DNA of 38,761 nucleotides from the NCBI GenBank assembly GCA_028293545.1, contig JAQGOP010000036.1:1-38761 (forward strand). Direction: 5' to 3'. Each line of letters opens with the position of its first letter. Position 1 is the first letter of the stretch. Below the pieces are notes generated by a model. The model had not been told where the DNA came from. It made no database searches and was given only the letters and a program-made list of their open reading frames with translations. This DNA comes from Verrucomicrobiota bacterium (GTDB lineage Bacteria; Verrucomicrobiota; Verrucomicrobiia; Opitutales; Opitutaceae). Positions 24,788 through 37,092 of the stretch are shown here, piece by piece. Made by a program: the position numbers and the translations under genes.

Positions 24788-25441
24788 CTAGATGCGCACA
24801 ATCACGTCCTCGGGTTTGAAACGGACTTTTTTGACACCCGCATATTTGTCGTCCGCCAGCCGATAACCCGCAGCACAGGCGACGACCGTCGAGTAAGGCG
24901 TCCCGACCAGCCCGAGGATTTCGTCGAACTTCGCCGGCTCGATCCCCTCCATCGGGCAAGTGTCGATCCCGAGCACGGCCGCGCTGACCATGAACTGCCC
25001 GAGCGCGATGAAAACCTGGTGGGTCTGCCAATGGTCGAGCCGTCCCTCGGTGCGCGCCCGGTCGAGATTCCCCGTGGCCATCTGTCGGAATTTTCCCAGC
25101 GACTCGGTCGTCACGCCCCGGATTTCCACCATGCGCGCGATGTGGCGGTCCACATGCTCGTGATCCAGGTCCTTCCTCACGCTGAGCACGACGAAATGGG
25201 AGCAATCGGCCGTCTTCTGTTGCCCGTACGATGCCGGCACGAGCTTCGCTTTCATCGCGGGATCCGTGACGACGACAAATTTCCACGGCTGCAACCCGAT
25301 CGAGGACGGCGTCAGGACGAGCGCCTGCTCCAGCGCGTGCCAGGAGGCTTCGGGAATTTTTTTCGCGGGATCGAATTTCTGCGTGGCGTAGCGCCAGTGC
25401 AGCGACTCGAGCAATTGCGCAGGGGGCAACGGCGTCGGCAT
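24788..25441 (-). CDS. Nitroreductase-family NAD(P)H oxidoreductase
   Basis: 217 residues. The N-terminal [15 protein letters not shown] and [16 protein letters not shown] form the FMN site of the nitroreductase family. [21 protein letters not shown] and the C-terminal [17 protein letters not shown] are typical of the NfsB/YfkO type. It is a flavoprotein that reduces nitro compounds or quinones with NAD(P)H in the cytoplasm. It lies between old yellow enzyme and OsmC, which suggests a small oxidative/electrophile stress group. Confidence 0.92.
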   Translation of the reverse strand: MPTPLPPAQLLESLHWRYATQKFDPAKKIPEASWHALEQALVLTPSSIGLQPWKFVVVTDPAMKAKLVPASYGQQKTADCSHFVVLSVRKDLDHEHVDRHIARMVEIRGVTTESLGKFRQMATGNLDRARTEGRLDHWQTHQVFIALGQFMVSAAVLGIDTCPMEGIEPAKFDEILGLVGTPYSTVVACAAGYRLADDKYAGVKKVRFKPEDVIVRI

Positions 25442-25493
25442 GCGCGAAATAGAGCCCAGTTCCCCCGGCGTGTCCAGCGGCCGACGCGGGCCA

Positions 25494-25570
25494 ATTTCGG
25501 ATGGGGGATTTCGGGTTCCGGGTTGAAAATTTCAGCTGCGACACCGAATCCGAAATCCCCCATCCGAAAT
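25494..25570. repeat. Perfect 21-bp inverted repeat
   Basis: Arms 25494-25514 and 25550-25570 are perfect reverse complements, beginning ATTTCGGATGGGG on the left, with a 35-base centre. It lies between two genes read in the same direction (old yellow enzyme and nitroreductase, minus strand). No T-run follows, so it is not a classic terminator. Confidence 0.9.
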
Positions 25571-25589
25571 CCGCAATCGCCTCGCTCGC

Positions 25590-27063
<1,474 letters not shown>

Positions 27064-27067
<4 letters not shown>

Positions 27068-28629
27068 GACTCGGATTTCTTGCCTTTGAAGAGCCTTTGG
27101 TAAAGCGCCTTAAATTCGTCGCGGCCCTCGATTTTCAGCCACCACAGCACGCCGGCGTACAACGCCACGCTCACCGGGATCAGCGCGAAGATCGCGAGCA
27201 GGTCTGCGGTGCGGCCATGCAGCGTCCCGGTTTGCAGCGCCCGCCAGCCGCCCAAGACGGCGACGCCCATCACGAGGGTCGCCACCAGCACCTTTCCAAT
27301 CGTGCGCCACAGGTCGCCGAATTTCATGCCGGGAAGGGCCCGCGCGAGTTGCCGCTGCATCAGCGCCGTCTGCAGGATCACCGCCACCGTGCTCGCCAGC
27401 ACCAATCCCGGCGCGCCCAGCACGTCCTTCAAATACCAGCTCAGGCCGAGGTTCACGACGAAGCTCATCGCAGCCAGTTTCACCGGCGTCACGGTATCCT
27501 TCACGGCGTAAAACGCGCGCGTCGTCAGGCTCACCACGGAAAAAAACGGCATCCCCAGCGCAAACAATGCCAGCAGCGGCGCCATGGCCCGCGTGTCGTT
27601 CGCGTGGAACTGCCCGTGCTGGAAAAGCACGCGCACGATGGGCTCGCTGAGCAGCGCGAGGCCCGCGGCGGCCGGCAGGTTGATGATCAGGATCAGGCGC
27701 AGGCCCTTGCGGTAGTCGTCCGCCATGCGCCCGAAATTTCCCTCCGCGGCGTGGCGCGCGATCAGCGGGTAAACCACCGTCGCCACCGCGATCGCGAAGA
27801 CGCCGATCGGGAGCTCCATCAGGCGATTCGCGGCAAACAGCAGCGACGCCGCCGAGTCGTCGATCGAGAACGCGAAGAGGCGCGAAACGTAGACGTTGAT
27901 CTGGTAGATCGCCGAGCCGAACAAGCCCGGCGCCATCAGCGCGACGATCTCGCGGACGCGCGGCGAAACCCGCAGGTCCATCCTCGGCCGCCAGCCGATG
28001 CGCACCAGCACGCCCGCCGGCACCGCCATCTGGAGAAAACCACCGACGAGGACGCCCGCGCACAGCCAATGCATGCGCCCCAACTCGGTCGACGCCAGTT
28101 TCCAGCCCGCCCCGCCGAGCGAGAGGATCATGGCCAGGTTCAGCCAGATCGGCGACAGCGCGGGCTCGGTGAAATGATCGAACACGTTGAGCGTGGCATT
28201 GAGTGCCGCCGCAATGCAGATCATCGCGAGATAGGGAAACAGCAGCGCGGTGAGGTCGGCCGCGAGATACCAGCGCGATTCGTGGCCCGGCAGCATGCGC
28301 GATTGGCTGAACGCGAGCATCGCCAGCACGACCATCACCCCGGTTACGACGACCAGCCAGCTGACGACTTTGTTGAGCAGGCCGAATGCGCCCGCCCGCC
28401 CTCGGTCCTTGAGTTCATCCTGGAGCGTGGGCACGAACGCCGCGGTCAACGAGCCCTCGCCCAGCAGCCGGCGGAAAAGATTCGGCAGGCTGAATGCCGT
28501 GACGAACGCGGAGTAATATTCGCCGGTGCCGAAAATCGCGAGGCTGAGCGTGTCGCGGACCAAGCCCAGAACCCGCGATCCCACCGTCAACAGGGAAACA
28601 ATGCCGATGTGCTTGAGCTTTTTCGACAC
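27064..28629 (-). CDS. murJ: Lipid II flippase MurJ
   Basis: 521 residues from a GTG start (28627-28629). It belongs to the MOP superfamily with about 13-14 predicted membrane segments. Family motifs are GSRVLGLVRDTLSLAIFGTGEYYSAFVTAFSLPNLFRRLLGEGSLTAAFVP region residues at the N-terminus, plus LRLILIINLPAAAGLALLSEPIVRVLFQ-type sequence further on; both are read here as separate short blocks along the protein. It moves lipid II across the inner membrane for peptidoglycan synthesis. It overlaps the GNAT gene by 4 bp. Confidence 0.95.
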
Positions 28630-28702
28630 GCGAAATTTGTTCGACGAACGCGCCGCGTCGGGCTCGTTCAGGCGGCCCGCGGTCCTGTCGACGCCATCCA
28701 GC

Positions 28703-29374
28703 TCACGAAGGCTTCGGCGCCGTCAACCGCAGGGTCGAGCCGTCGATCGTGATCTCGGACATCTTCCGCCAGCCCTTCATCGGCTCGGACTGGTTGCTGG
28801 CCATTTCGTCGGCGATGCGCTTGGTCAAAAACTTGAACAGCAGCGGCATGCTGTGCACCGGACAGGAGCCGACGTACAAGGTGGTGGGAACGTAGACAAA
28901 CACGGTGCCTTCCTTGACGATCGAACCCGTGCTCGTGACGAGGACGTTGGTATCGAGGCCCACCAGCGCGTACTTGATCCGGATCGGGGTCGCGATCTGG
29001 ACGTTGCCCGCCTGGAAGCGGAAATTCGGCGCGCCCGGGGTGAAGAGATCGGTCGGCACCACTTCGACGCCCGGGGGTTTGTTCACGATCATCGCGGCGT
29101 TGAGTTCGTCCTCGGTGAATCCGACAGTCCCGCCCTGGAAGAGTGCTTTCTGTTTCACCGCGAGCCGGCGCGCCTTGTTCGCGTCGTGCGAACCCTCGAT
29201 ATAGTAAATCATGTCCTTGGCGGGCTCCTTCGGGATTTCCTTCACCATGGTGACCGGCTTGAAGACGAGGTAGGTGACCGCCAGCACCAACCCGAGGATC
29301 ACGCTGAGGAGGGCGCCGAGGATCGCTTCCGTCCAACTGGGTCCATAGAGGCCGCGATTGATTTTTTTGCTCAT
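28703..29374 (-). CDS. Membrane-anchored protein of unknown function
   Basis: 223 residues. One membrane segment lies at about 16-38 (ILGALLSVILGLVLAVTYLVF), followed by a predicted periplasmic part of about 185 residues with alternating beta-rich stretches (FRFQAGNVQIATPIRIKY, STGSIVKEGTVFVYVPTTL) and a short charged helix near the end. I recognise no domain. It lies between an FmdB zinc-ribbon gene (10 bp upstream) and murJ (73 bp downstream) on the same strand, so a link with the cell envelope is possible but unproven. Confidence 0.8.
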   Translation of the reverse strand: MSKKINRGLYGPSWTEAILGALLSVILGLVLAVTYLVFKPVTMVKEIPKEPAKDMIYYIEGSHDANKARRLAVKQKALFQGGTVGFTEDELNAAMIVNKPPGVEVVPTDLFTPGAPNFRFQAGNVQIATPIRIKYALVGLDTNVLVTSTGSIVKEGTVFVYVPTTLYVGSCPVHSMPLLFKFLTKRIADEMASNQSEPMKGWRKMSEITIDGSTLRLTAPKPS

Positions 29375-29384
29375 GGTGGGGAAA

Positions 29385-29657
29385 TTATTTGCTGGCCGGG
29401 GCCGGGGCCGGGGTCGACGGGGTTTTGGCGGGCGCGGGTTTGTCGGGATTCGCCGTCTGGCTCTCCTTCGGCTTGTTCTTGTAGTCGGTAATATAGAACC
29501 CGGAGCCCTTGAAAATCAGGCCCGCGCCACCGCCGATGAGGCGCTTCACGCCCTTTTTCTTGCACTTGGGGCACTGCTTGAGCGGTTCATCGCGCATCGA
29601 TTGGAACTGCTCGAAAGTGTAACCGCATTTGGGACAGGCGTACTCGTAGGTCGGCAT
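29385..29657 (-). CDS. FmdB-family zinc ribbon protein
   Basis: 90 residues from the ATG at 29655-29657. It starts MPTYEYACPKCGYTFE, with two CxxC pairs (CPKC, CPKC) that bind one zinc, and VKRLIGGGAGLIFKGSGFYITDY, the usual FmdB continuation. The tail is rich in Pro, Ala and Lys and looks unstructured. FmdB proteins are proposed regulatory or chaperone-like zinc ribbons; the role is unproven. The gene ends 10 bp before the membrane-anchored unknown. Confidence 0.93.
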   Translation of the reverse strand: MPTYEYACPKCGYTFEQFQSMRDEPLKQCPKCKKKGVKRLIGGGAGLIFKGSGFYITDYKNKPKESQTANPDKPAPAKTPSTPAPAPASK

Positions 29658-29799
29658 CGGAAAACGTTTCGGTTTATGGGACACGCGGGCCGGGCTTGGC
29701 GAGCGCTAAGCTCGGGCGACAGACGGACGGACCGGCGGAATTTCCCCGATTGAAGTTTCACTGGAGGTTGGAGCTTGGAACTTTCATTCTCCCTTCTCC

Positions 29800-30696
29800 A
29801 TGGATTTCCCCACTGAGATGAAACGCCAGGTCGCGCGCGTGGAAACCGGGTTGAACCAATACCTGCCCCCGGCGTCCACTCGTCCTTCGCGTCTGCACGA
29901 GGCCATGCGTTACAGCCTCGAGGCCGGCGGAAAACGCCTGCGTCCCGTCCTCGTCCTCGCGACTGCGGATCTATTTCCGGCGAGCTCCACTCGTTCGCAC
30001 GCCGACGCCCTGCCCGCCGCGGTGGCGGTGGAATGCCTGCACACCTATTCGCTCATTCACGACGACCTGCCGTGCATGGACAACGACGACCTTCGCCGGG
30101 GCCGGCCCACGGCGCACCGCCAATTCGACGAAGCCACGGCGTTGCTCGCCGGCGACGCGCTGCTGACCCACGCCTTCGGGTTGCTCGCCGAGAGTTACGC
30201 CGCGACGCCGGCCCTCGCCCACGCGCTCATCCGGGAACTGGCCGAGGCGGCGGGAAGCCGTCGCCTCATCGGCGGACAAATGGAAGACCTCCTGGCTGAA
30301 AAGAAACCAGGCGCCACGGCGGCGGAACTGGAATTCATCCACCTGAACAAAACCGCCGCGATGATCGAGGCTTCTCTGGTGATGGGCGGGCTCGTCGGCG
30401 GAGCCGACGACGCGACGACGGAGAAACTCCGCCGCCTCGGCCGCGAGCTGGGGCTGGCTTTCCAGATCATCGACGACGTCCTCGATGCCACCGCCGACAG
30501 CGCGACTCTCGGCAAGACCGCCGGCAAGGACGCGAAGGCCGGCAAGGCCACGTTCGTCGGCGTGCACGGCCTCGACGTCTCGCGGCGTCTCGCGCAGCAG
30601 CATTCCGATCAGGCCCGCGCCACGGTCCAAGGCCTGGGTGGCGACACCGCTTTCCTCGTCGCGTTGATCGATTCGATGGCGAGCCGCTCCAAATAA
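29800..30696 (+). CDS. Polyprenyl (farnesyl/geranylgeranyl) diphosphate synthase
   Basis: 298 residues. It is a trans-isoprenyl diphosphate synthase: EAGGKRLRPVLVLA, the first Asp-rich motif IHDDLPCMDNDDLRRGRPTAH (DDxxxxD type, as in bacterial IspA), GGQMEDL, and the second Asp-rich motif FQIIDDVLD. It condenses isopentenyl diphosphate with an allylic starter to a C15 or C20 product. Product length cannot be settled by eye. It often sits next to dxs or xseB in bacteria, but not here. Confidence 0.93.
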   Translation: MDFPTEMKRQVARVETGLNQYLPPASTRPSRLHEAMRYSLEAGGKRLRPVLVLATADLFPASSTRSHADALPAAVAVECLHTYSLIHDDLPCMDNDDLRRGRPTAHRQFDEATALLAGDALLTHAFGLLAESYAATPALAHALIRELAEAAGSRRLIGGQMEDLLAEKKPGATAAELEFIHLNKTAAMIEASLVMGGLVGGADDATTEKLRRLGRELGLAFQIIDDVLDATADSATLGKTAGKDAKAGKATFVGVHGLDVSRRLAQQHSDQARATVQGLGGDTAFLVALIDSMASRSK

Positions 30697-30715
30697 ACGA
30701 GCGGCGACGGAGTCG

Positions 30716-30815
30716 CAAGGTGGAGCGACTTCTCCGCAAGGCGCTGTTTGGCTCCGCCGGTGTTTAAATACGGACAGAGCCGAAAGCGCGTCAGGAACAA
30801 CGCGCTCAACCTCGC
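30716..30815. repeat. GCGCGTT/CAACGCGC repeat family, copy a
   Basis: The segment contains CAAGGTGGAGCG (left), GGCTCCGCC, and AAAGCGCG followed by AACAACGCGCTCAACC (right, 30783-30812). Related words occur at about 26693-26770, 32055-32130 and 37175-37220, always between genes. The copies are diverged, so the family call is tentative. Confidence 0.5.
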
Positions 30816-30948
30816 GTTCATTCGCGGTTAAAAAATCCGGTGCTTCGTGGTTACCTAGGGCCATTTGGCCCTCTTGTCGGTGAGTAATCCCACCCGAGAG
30901 TCATGGTTGAAATTCCGGGCGAGCTCTTCGAAGGTACGGTCATCCGCT

Positions 30949-31167
30949 GTGACCTCTCGATCCAAAGAACATCCCATCCGCGAACTGCTCCTGCACGGAA
31001 AACATCCTTTTCCCAAGGACATGGAAGCGATGCTGCTGCGGCTGAACCTGAAGCCGAATGCAATCACGGCGGAAATCGCGATGGACGCCTACGACTGGGA
31101 ACGCGGCGAACAGCTCGAGCGCGGCCGCAAGAAACTGACCGCGTTGTGCGCGTCACACGGGCTGTAG
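30949..31167 (+). CDS. Small conserved-looking hypothetical protein
   Basis: 72 residues from a GTG at 30949; the frame is open from an ATG at 30865, but that part looks less protein-like. It reads as a compact helical protein: KEHPIRELLLHGKHPFP, MEAMLLRLNLKPNAITAEIAMDAYDWERGEQLERGRKKL. Base use fits coding DNA in this genome. It ends 8 bp from the convergent tpiA stop. I do not recognise the family and assign no function. Confidence 0.6.
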   Translation: MTSRSKEHPIRELLLHGKHPFPKDMEAMLLRLNLKPNAITAEIAMDAYDWERGEQLERGRKKLTALCASHGL

Positions 31168-31175
31168 AAGCCGGC

Positions 31176-31946
31176 CTATTTTGCCGCGCTCGCGGCGTTG
31201 ACGAGCTCGACAAAACTTCTCGCCTCCAGCGAAGCGCCGCCGATCAGTCCGCCGTCGATGTCTTTCTGCGCGAGCAGCTCAGGGGCGTTGGCCGGTTTCA
31301 TCGAGCCGCCGTATAAAATCCTCACGCGCTGCGCGACGGGTTCGGTGAACAGCTTCGTCAACAGCCCGCGGATAAACGCATGCACTTCCTGCGCCTGGTC
31401 CGTCGTCGCCACCTTGCCGGTGCCGATGGCCCAGACGGGTTCGTAAGCGATCACGAGGTTGGCCATCTGCTCCTTGCTGACGCCCTGCAGCCCCGCCTCG
31501 AGCTGGGTCTGCACGACCTTTAGCGTCGCGCCTGCTTCACGCTCTGCGAGCGATTCGACGACGCAGAGGATCGGGCGCAGCTGGTTCTTCAGCGCGGCCA
31601 GCACCTTGAGGTTGATGAAGGCATCGGTCTCGGCGAAGAGGCTGCGGCGTTCGCTGTGCCCGACGATGACATGGGTCGCGAACAGCGCGCGGAGCATCGG
31701 CGCGGAAATTTCCCCGGTGAAGGCGCCGCTCGATTCCGGGTGCAGGTTTTGCGCCCCGAGCTTGACGGTGGAGCCGTCGATCGCACGCGCGACCGATTCC
31801 AGGGCCGTGAAGGGCGGGCAGACCACGACGTCGACATCGGTAATTTTCCCGATCGTGCCGACCAGTTCGGTCACCAGCGCGGCGCCATCGGCCGCGGTCT
31901 TGTTCATCTTCCAGTTGCCAGCGATGAGTTTCCTGCGGTGGGTCAT
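31176..31946 (-). CDS. tpiA: Triosephosphate isomerase
   Basis: 256 residues, the normal length. Active-site residues are visible: N11 and K13 in AGNWKMN, H97 in VIVGHSERR and E169 in IAYEPVWAIGTG, and the C-terminal phosphate-binding ILYGGSMKP and GGLIGGASLE. It interconverts dihydroxyacetone phosphate and glyceraldehyde-3-phosphate. It is downstream of pgk and gapA on the same strand, separated from pgk by 213 bp that hold repeat-like DNA. Confidence 0.97.
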   Translation of the reverse strand: MTHRRKLIAGNWKMNKTAADGAALVTELVGTIGKITDVDVVVCPPFTALESVARAIDGSTVKLGAQNLHPESSGAFTGEISAPMLRALFATHVIVGHSERRSLFAETDAFINLKVLAALKNQLRPILCVVESLAEREAGATLKVVQTQLEAGLQGVSKEQMANLVIAYEPVWAIGTGKVATTDQAQEVHAFIRGLLTKLFTEPVAQRVRILYGGSMKPANAPELLAQKDIDGGLIGGASLEARSFVELVNAASAAK

Positions 31947-32159
31947 GGGTGAAAGTAGCTGGAAGTGGGCAGGAGGTAGCGAGGAGAAAGAAGCGAAACG
32001 TGCGCCACACTTCGTGTGGCTCGTTCGTTCGTCTGAAATGCGCCGCTCCGTCCCGGCGGAGCCGACGGTTGCACGCGTTGTCCCCCATGCGCTGAGCGAG
32101 TCAGGCCGTGTCTAAACACAGACGGAGCCAAACAACTCGCCGGGGAGAACGCGTTCCCC

Positions 32160-33404
32160 CTACGTTTCCAAAAACGCCACGCCGGGGAGCACCTTGCCCT
32201 CGAGGAACTCCAGGCTCGCGCCGCCGCCGGTGGAGCAGTGCGTCACCTTGTCGGCCACATGGAATTTCTTCGCCGCGGTCGCGGTGTCGCCACCGCCGAC
32301 GACCGTCGTTGCGCCCTTCGCGGTGGCTTCGGCAACGGCCTCCGCCATCGCCTTCGTGGCGGCGGCGAATTTTTCAAATTCAAACACGCCCGCGGGGCCG
32401 TTCCAGATGATCGTCCGGGCCCGCAGGATCGCGGCGCGATAAAGCTCGATCGACTTCGGGCCGGCATCGAGGCCCATCCAGCCGTCCGGGATGCCCGTCG
32501 CGTCGGTCGCCGGCTGGGTGTTCGCGTTGGCGTCGAATTTATCGGCGCACACATAGTCGACGGGGAAAATCAATTTCACGCCGCGCGCCTTCGCCTCGTC
32601 CGACAGCTGCCGGACAATCTTGGCCCCTTCCGGGTCGAAGAGGCTGTCGCCGATCGCCATGCCATCGATCACCTTCTTGAAAGTGTACGCCATGCCGCCG
32701 CCGATGATGATCTCATTGGCCTTGCCCAGGAGATTTTTGATCAGCGGGATTTTGTCCGCGATCTTCGCGCCGCCCAGGATGGCAAGCAGCGGGCGCTGCG
32801 GATGATCGAGCACGGCAGCGAAGGCCTTGAGCTCGGCCTCCATCAGCAGGCCGGCGGCTTTCTGCGGGAGATTGATCCCGACGACCGACGAATGCGCGCG
32901 GTGCGCCGTGCCGAAGGCGTCGTTCACATAGACTTCGCCCAGCTTCGCGAGGCCGCTGCGAAACGCTTCGACCGCTTGCGGGTCGGCCTTCTGCGAGGTG
33001 CCATCCTCGAGCTTGATCTTCCCTTCCTCCTCGAGATGAAAGCGCAGGTTCTCGAGCAGCAGGACCTCGCCGGGCTTCAGGGCCGACGCCGCCTTCTCCG
33101 CCACGTCACCGACGCAATCGCCGGCAAACGCGACCGGGCGGCCGAGCACCTTGGAAAGTTCGGCGGCGATCGGCTTGAGCGAATATTTGGCCACGACCCT
33201 GCCGTCGGGACGCCCGAGATGGCTCATCAAAACCACGGCCGCACCCTGGTCCAACGCATGCCTGATCGTCGGCAGCGCCGCGACGATGCGCTGGTTGTTC
33301 GTGATGGCGCCGGTCACCTTGTCCTGCGGCACATTGAAATCCACGCGCATCAGCACGCGCTTGGATTTCAGGTCGAGGTCACGGATGGATTTGAACTTGG
33401 GCAT
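32160..33404 (-). CDS. pgk: Phosphoglycerate kinase
   Basis: 414 residues from the ATG at 33402-33404. Motifs: [47 protein letters not shown], and the nucleotide-binding [14 protein letters not shown] near the C-terminus. It makes ATP from 1,3-bisphosphoglycerate in glycolysis. It follows gapA with a 97-bp gap occupied by a long hairpin, and precedes tpiA. Confidence 0.97.
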   Translation of the reverse strand: MPKFKSIRDLDLKSKRVLMRVDFNVPQDKVTGAITNNQRIVAALPTIRHALDQGAAVVLMSHLGRPDGRVVAKYSLKPIAAELSKVLGRPVAFAGDCVGDVAEKAASALKPGEVLLLENLRFHLEEEGKIKLEDGTSQKADPQAVEAFRSGLAKLGEVYVNDAFGTAHRAHSSVVGINLPQKAAGLLMEAELKAFAAVLDHPQRPLLAILGGAKIADKIPLIKNLLGKANEIIIGGGMAYTFKKVIDGMAIGDSLFDPEGAKIVRQLSDEAKARGVKLIFPVDYVCADKFDANANTQPATDATGIPDGWMGLDAGPKSIELYRAAILRARTIIWNGPAGVFEFEKFAAATKAMAEAVAEATAKGATTVVGGGDTATAAKKFHVADKVTHCSTGGGASLEFLEGKVLPGVAFLET

Positions 33405-33415
33405 GGGAAATAAGA

Positions 33416-33494
33416 GGTCGGGCGGAACCGCTGGGCCCGCCGACAATGCCAGACACGGACAGGCCAACGGCGGGCCCAGCGGTCCCGCCCGACC
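33416..33494. repeat. 27-bp-arm inverted repeat between gapA and pgk
   Basis: Arms 33416-33442 and 33468-33494 are reverse complements with one mismatch (GGTCGGGCGGAACCGC on the left), separated by 25 bases. In mRNA this would be a very stable GC-rich hairpin between the gapA and pgk coding regions. There is no T-run on the minus strand after it. It could protect gapA mRNA or lower read-through to pgk. Confidence 0.9.
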
Positions 33495-33501
33495 CCAAGG
33501 G

Positions 33502-34632
<1,131 letters not shown>

Positions 34633-37092
34633 TTATGCCTCGCTCGACCACAATCCGCAGCCGAGCGCCGGCACAAACAGCTCCGGTTCGACCGGAAGCG
34701 TCGCCCCTGGCGCACCCGCCGGGAAAAATCGTTCCTGGTCCGCGAGCTGGTGCCACGTGTCCGTCGTCACGCGCTCCGGCAGCGTCACGGTCACATCCGC
34801 GCCCGTGGGATTGACCGTGAACAGCAGGCGCACCGGCCCCTGCTCGCGATCCGCATTATAAACCGCGGCGAACGCCGTCGAATCCTTCGCGGGGAAAAAT
34901 TCGAAGAACCCCTCGCCCGGCCGCGAGCGCTGACGCAGCAAACGCCCACGTTCGCTTTTTCGAAACGCGATCCAGCCCGCAAAATACGCGTGCGTGCCGA
35001 GGTAGCGGTACAGCCGGCGATAATCGAGGGCGTTCAAATCGCCGCGCTGGTAGGTGTTGTTGACGCCGTGCTTCGAGCGCAGGAAATCCTGGCCCGCCGC
35101 CAGCATCGGGATCCCGAGCGACATGAAGAGCAGCGCCGCCATCAGGTGCGTCCGGCAGCGGTCGTTTCCCGTCGGCACAAAACCGTCGAAGCCCGGATTC
35201 TCCGTGATCATGTCCAGCCATGCGCGATCGTCGTGGGACTCGGTGTAATTCACCGTCTGCGCCGGCCACTTCGCGAAAAACCACGGCGAGCCTTTCAGGA
35301 AATACTCCATGCGGTCCGCGCCGCCGGTGCCGCGCACGAAATCGCGGACAAAATCGCGATAGCCGTCGTTCCACGACGACCAGCCCGTGTCGCGGAGCTG
35401 CCCGGCGATGTGCCCGCGAAAACTCCACGGTTCCGCGATCAGGATCACGTCGGGCTTCACGCGCTTCAGCGCCGCCTCGATCTCCCGCAGCACGGGCACG
35501 CCGATCAACTCCGCCAGGTCGAAACGAAACCCATCGACGCCGTAGGCCTCGATCAAGTGGAGGCAGCTGTCGATGATCAGCCGTTTCGCCATGGCCGACC
35601 GCGCGCGGATGTCATTGCCGCAGCCGCTCCAGTTCGCGAGTTCGCCGTTCGCGTCCTGCTCAAAGTAATAAAGCCGGTCGACGAACAGCAGGTGCGCCGG
35701 TTCGCCGACGTGGTTGAACACCACGTCGAGCACCACCGCCATGCCGCGGCGGTGAAAGGCCCGCACCAGTTCCTGCAGTTCGCGCACCCCCGACGCCTCC
35801 GCCGGCGCGAGCGCGAAACTGCTCTCCGGCGCGAAATAATTATTCGTCATGTAACCCCAGTGGTATTCCTCGCTGGCGCGGTTATCGAATTCCTGCACCG
35901 GCTGGAGCTCCACGCAGTTCACGCCGAGATAATGCAGGTAAAATTCCGGGCTATCGACCCACTTCCGGAGCCCGGTGAACCCGCGCTTCTCCGCCGCCGT
36001 GAGCTTCAGCGGCGCGTTCGCCGCGAGATCCCGCACATGCGCTTCGGCGATGATCAAGTCGTGCCACGCCGGGGTGCGGAATCCCCGGTCGCCCTCGCCC
36101 ACCCAGGCGCGATCCAGGATTATTCCCGGCCCGTCGCGTCCCACCGCGGCCAGCGCGTAAGGATCGAGCACCGGCATCGCGGGATCGAATTTTCCCGAGC
36201 CCTCGCGAACGCCGTCGACCGTGTACCAGTAAAACCAGCCGTGGAGCTTTTGGTTCAGCGTGATCTCCCACACGCCGGCCGCGCCCTCCCCGCCGGCGCG
36301 CCGCGCCAGTTCGAACGTCTGCGCCTCCGCGAGCGGCCCGACTTTCTGGTTCAGGCGGAGCGTCACCGACTTCGCCCGCGGCGCGAACAGGCGAAACACC
36401 GTCGCGTCCGCATAAACGAGCGCGCCGAGCGGCAGGTCGGTCTTGAGGTTGTAGAAAAAACGTCCCGGCACCAGCGGCACCGGCTCCTGCCGGTCGCTCG
36501 CCACCGACCACGTGACCGCGCGCTCCTCCGCCAGGTCGAGCGGGGCCCCGAGGGTGAACTGCCAGAGGTGCCAGCCCGTGCGATGGGGATCGAGGCAGCG
36601 GTTGAGGTTGCCCGTGTCGTCGCGCACGACATTGGGCGCGTCGTCCGGCGGCACGAGCCACTGGTGTTCACCCGTCACGAATTTAAAACGCAGCCCGCCC
36701 TCCGCGAGAAACCGCGTCGCGTCGCCCGTCCACATCAGCACGCGTTCGCCGTCCAGCTCGACCGGGTGCAGCTGCCATTCCGGCTGGCCGATCGCCGCCT
36801 GCCATCCGTTGAAATCGCCCGCGAGGAAAACGGTGTCGCGCGCCGGGTCCATCCCGTGCAGCCCCGAAATCGGCAGCACGAACGAAATTTCTCCGCGCGG
36901 GTTGAGAAAATATCCGTGCGTCCGCCCCGCGATCAAACCGGGCGCGGGTGCGAGTCCGCCCGGCGCCGCGCATTGCTCGCCCAGCGTGAAGCGAGGGAAT
37001 GTCCGATCGGTCCAGTCCCGGTCGAGTTCGACCACCCCGCTCGAGAGCGATTCGAGCCAGGCGCGGACGATGCGGTGCGGGTTTATTGGCAT
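34633..37092 (-). CDS. GH13 debranching/pullulanase-like enzyme
   Basis: About 819 residues from the ATG at 37090-37092; an ATG at 37107 is possible, and the open frame beyond it runs through repeat DNA. N-terminal carbohydrate-binding-like regions (VFLAGDFNGW; ATVFRLFAPRAKSVTLRL, CBM48-like) precede the GH13 barrel. Catalytic motifs are VVLDVVFNHVG, DGFRFDLAEL with the nucleophile Asp, ILIAEPW with the acid/base Glu, and YTESHDD with the third Asp. It probably hydrolyses alpha-1,6 branches of glycogen or related glucans. The exact subfamily is not certain. No signal peptide, so cytoplasmic. Confidence 0.9.
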   Translation of the reverse strand: MPINPHRIVRAWLESLSSGVVELDRDWTDRTFPRFTLGEQCAAPGGLAPAPGLIAGRTHGYFLNPRGEISFVLPISGLHGMDPARDTVFLAGDFNGWQAAIGQPEWQLHPVELDGERVLMWTGDATRFLAEGGLRFKFVTGEHQWLVPPDDAPNVVRDDTGNLNRCLDPHRTGWHLWQFTLGAPLDLAEERAVTWSVASDRQEPVPLVPGRFFYNLKTDLPLGALVYADATVFRLFAPRAKSVTLRLNQKVGPLAEAQTFELARRAGGEGAAGVWEITLNQKLHGWFYWYTVDGVREGSGKFDPAMPVLDPYALAAVGRDGPGIILDRAWVGEGDRGFRTPAWHDLIIAEAHVRDLAANAPLKLTAAEKRGFTGLRKWVDSPEFYLHYLGVNCVELQPVQEFDNRASEEYHWGYMTNNYFAPESSFALAPAEASGVRELQELVRAFHRRGMAVVLDVVFNHVGEPAHLLFVDRLYYFEQDANGELANWSGCGNDIRARSAMAKRLIIDSCLHLIEAYGVDGFRFDLAELIGVPVLREIEAALKRVKPDVILIAEPWSFRGHIAGQLRDTGWSSWNDGYRDFVRDFVRGTGGADRMEYFLKGSPWFFAKWPAQTVNYTESHDDRAWLDMITENPGFDGFVPTGNDRCRTHLMAALLFMSLGIPMLAAGQDFLRSKHGVNNTYQRGDLNALDYRRLYRYLGTHAYFAGWIAFRKSERGRLLRQRSRPGEGFFEFFPAKDSTAFAAVYNADREQGPVRLLFTVNPTGADVTVTLPERVTTDTWHQLADQERFFPAGAPGATLPVEPELFVPALGCGLWSSEA

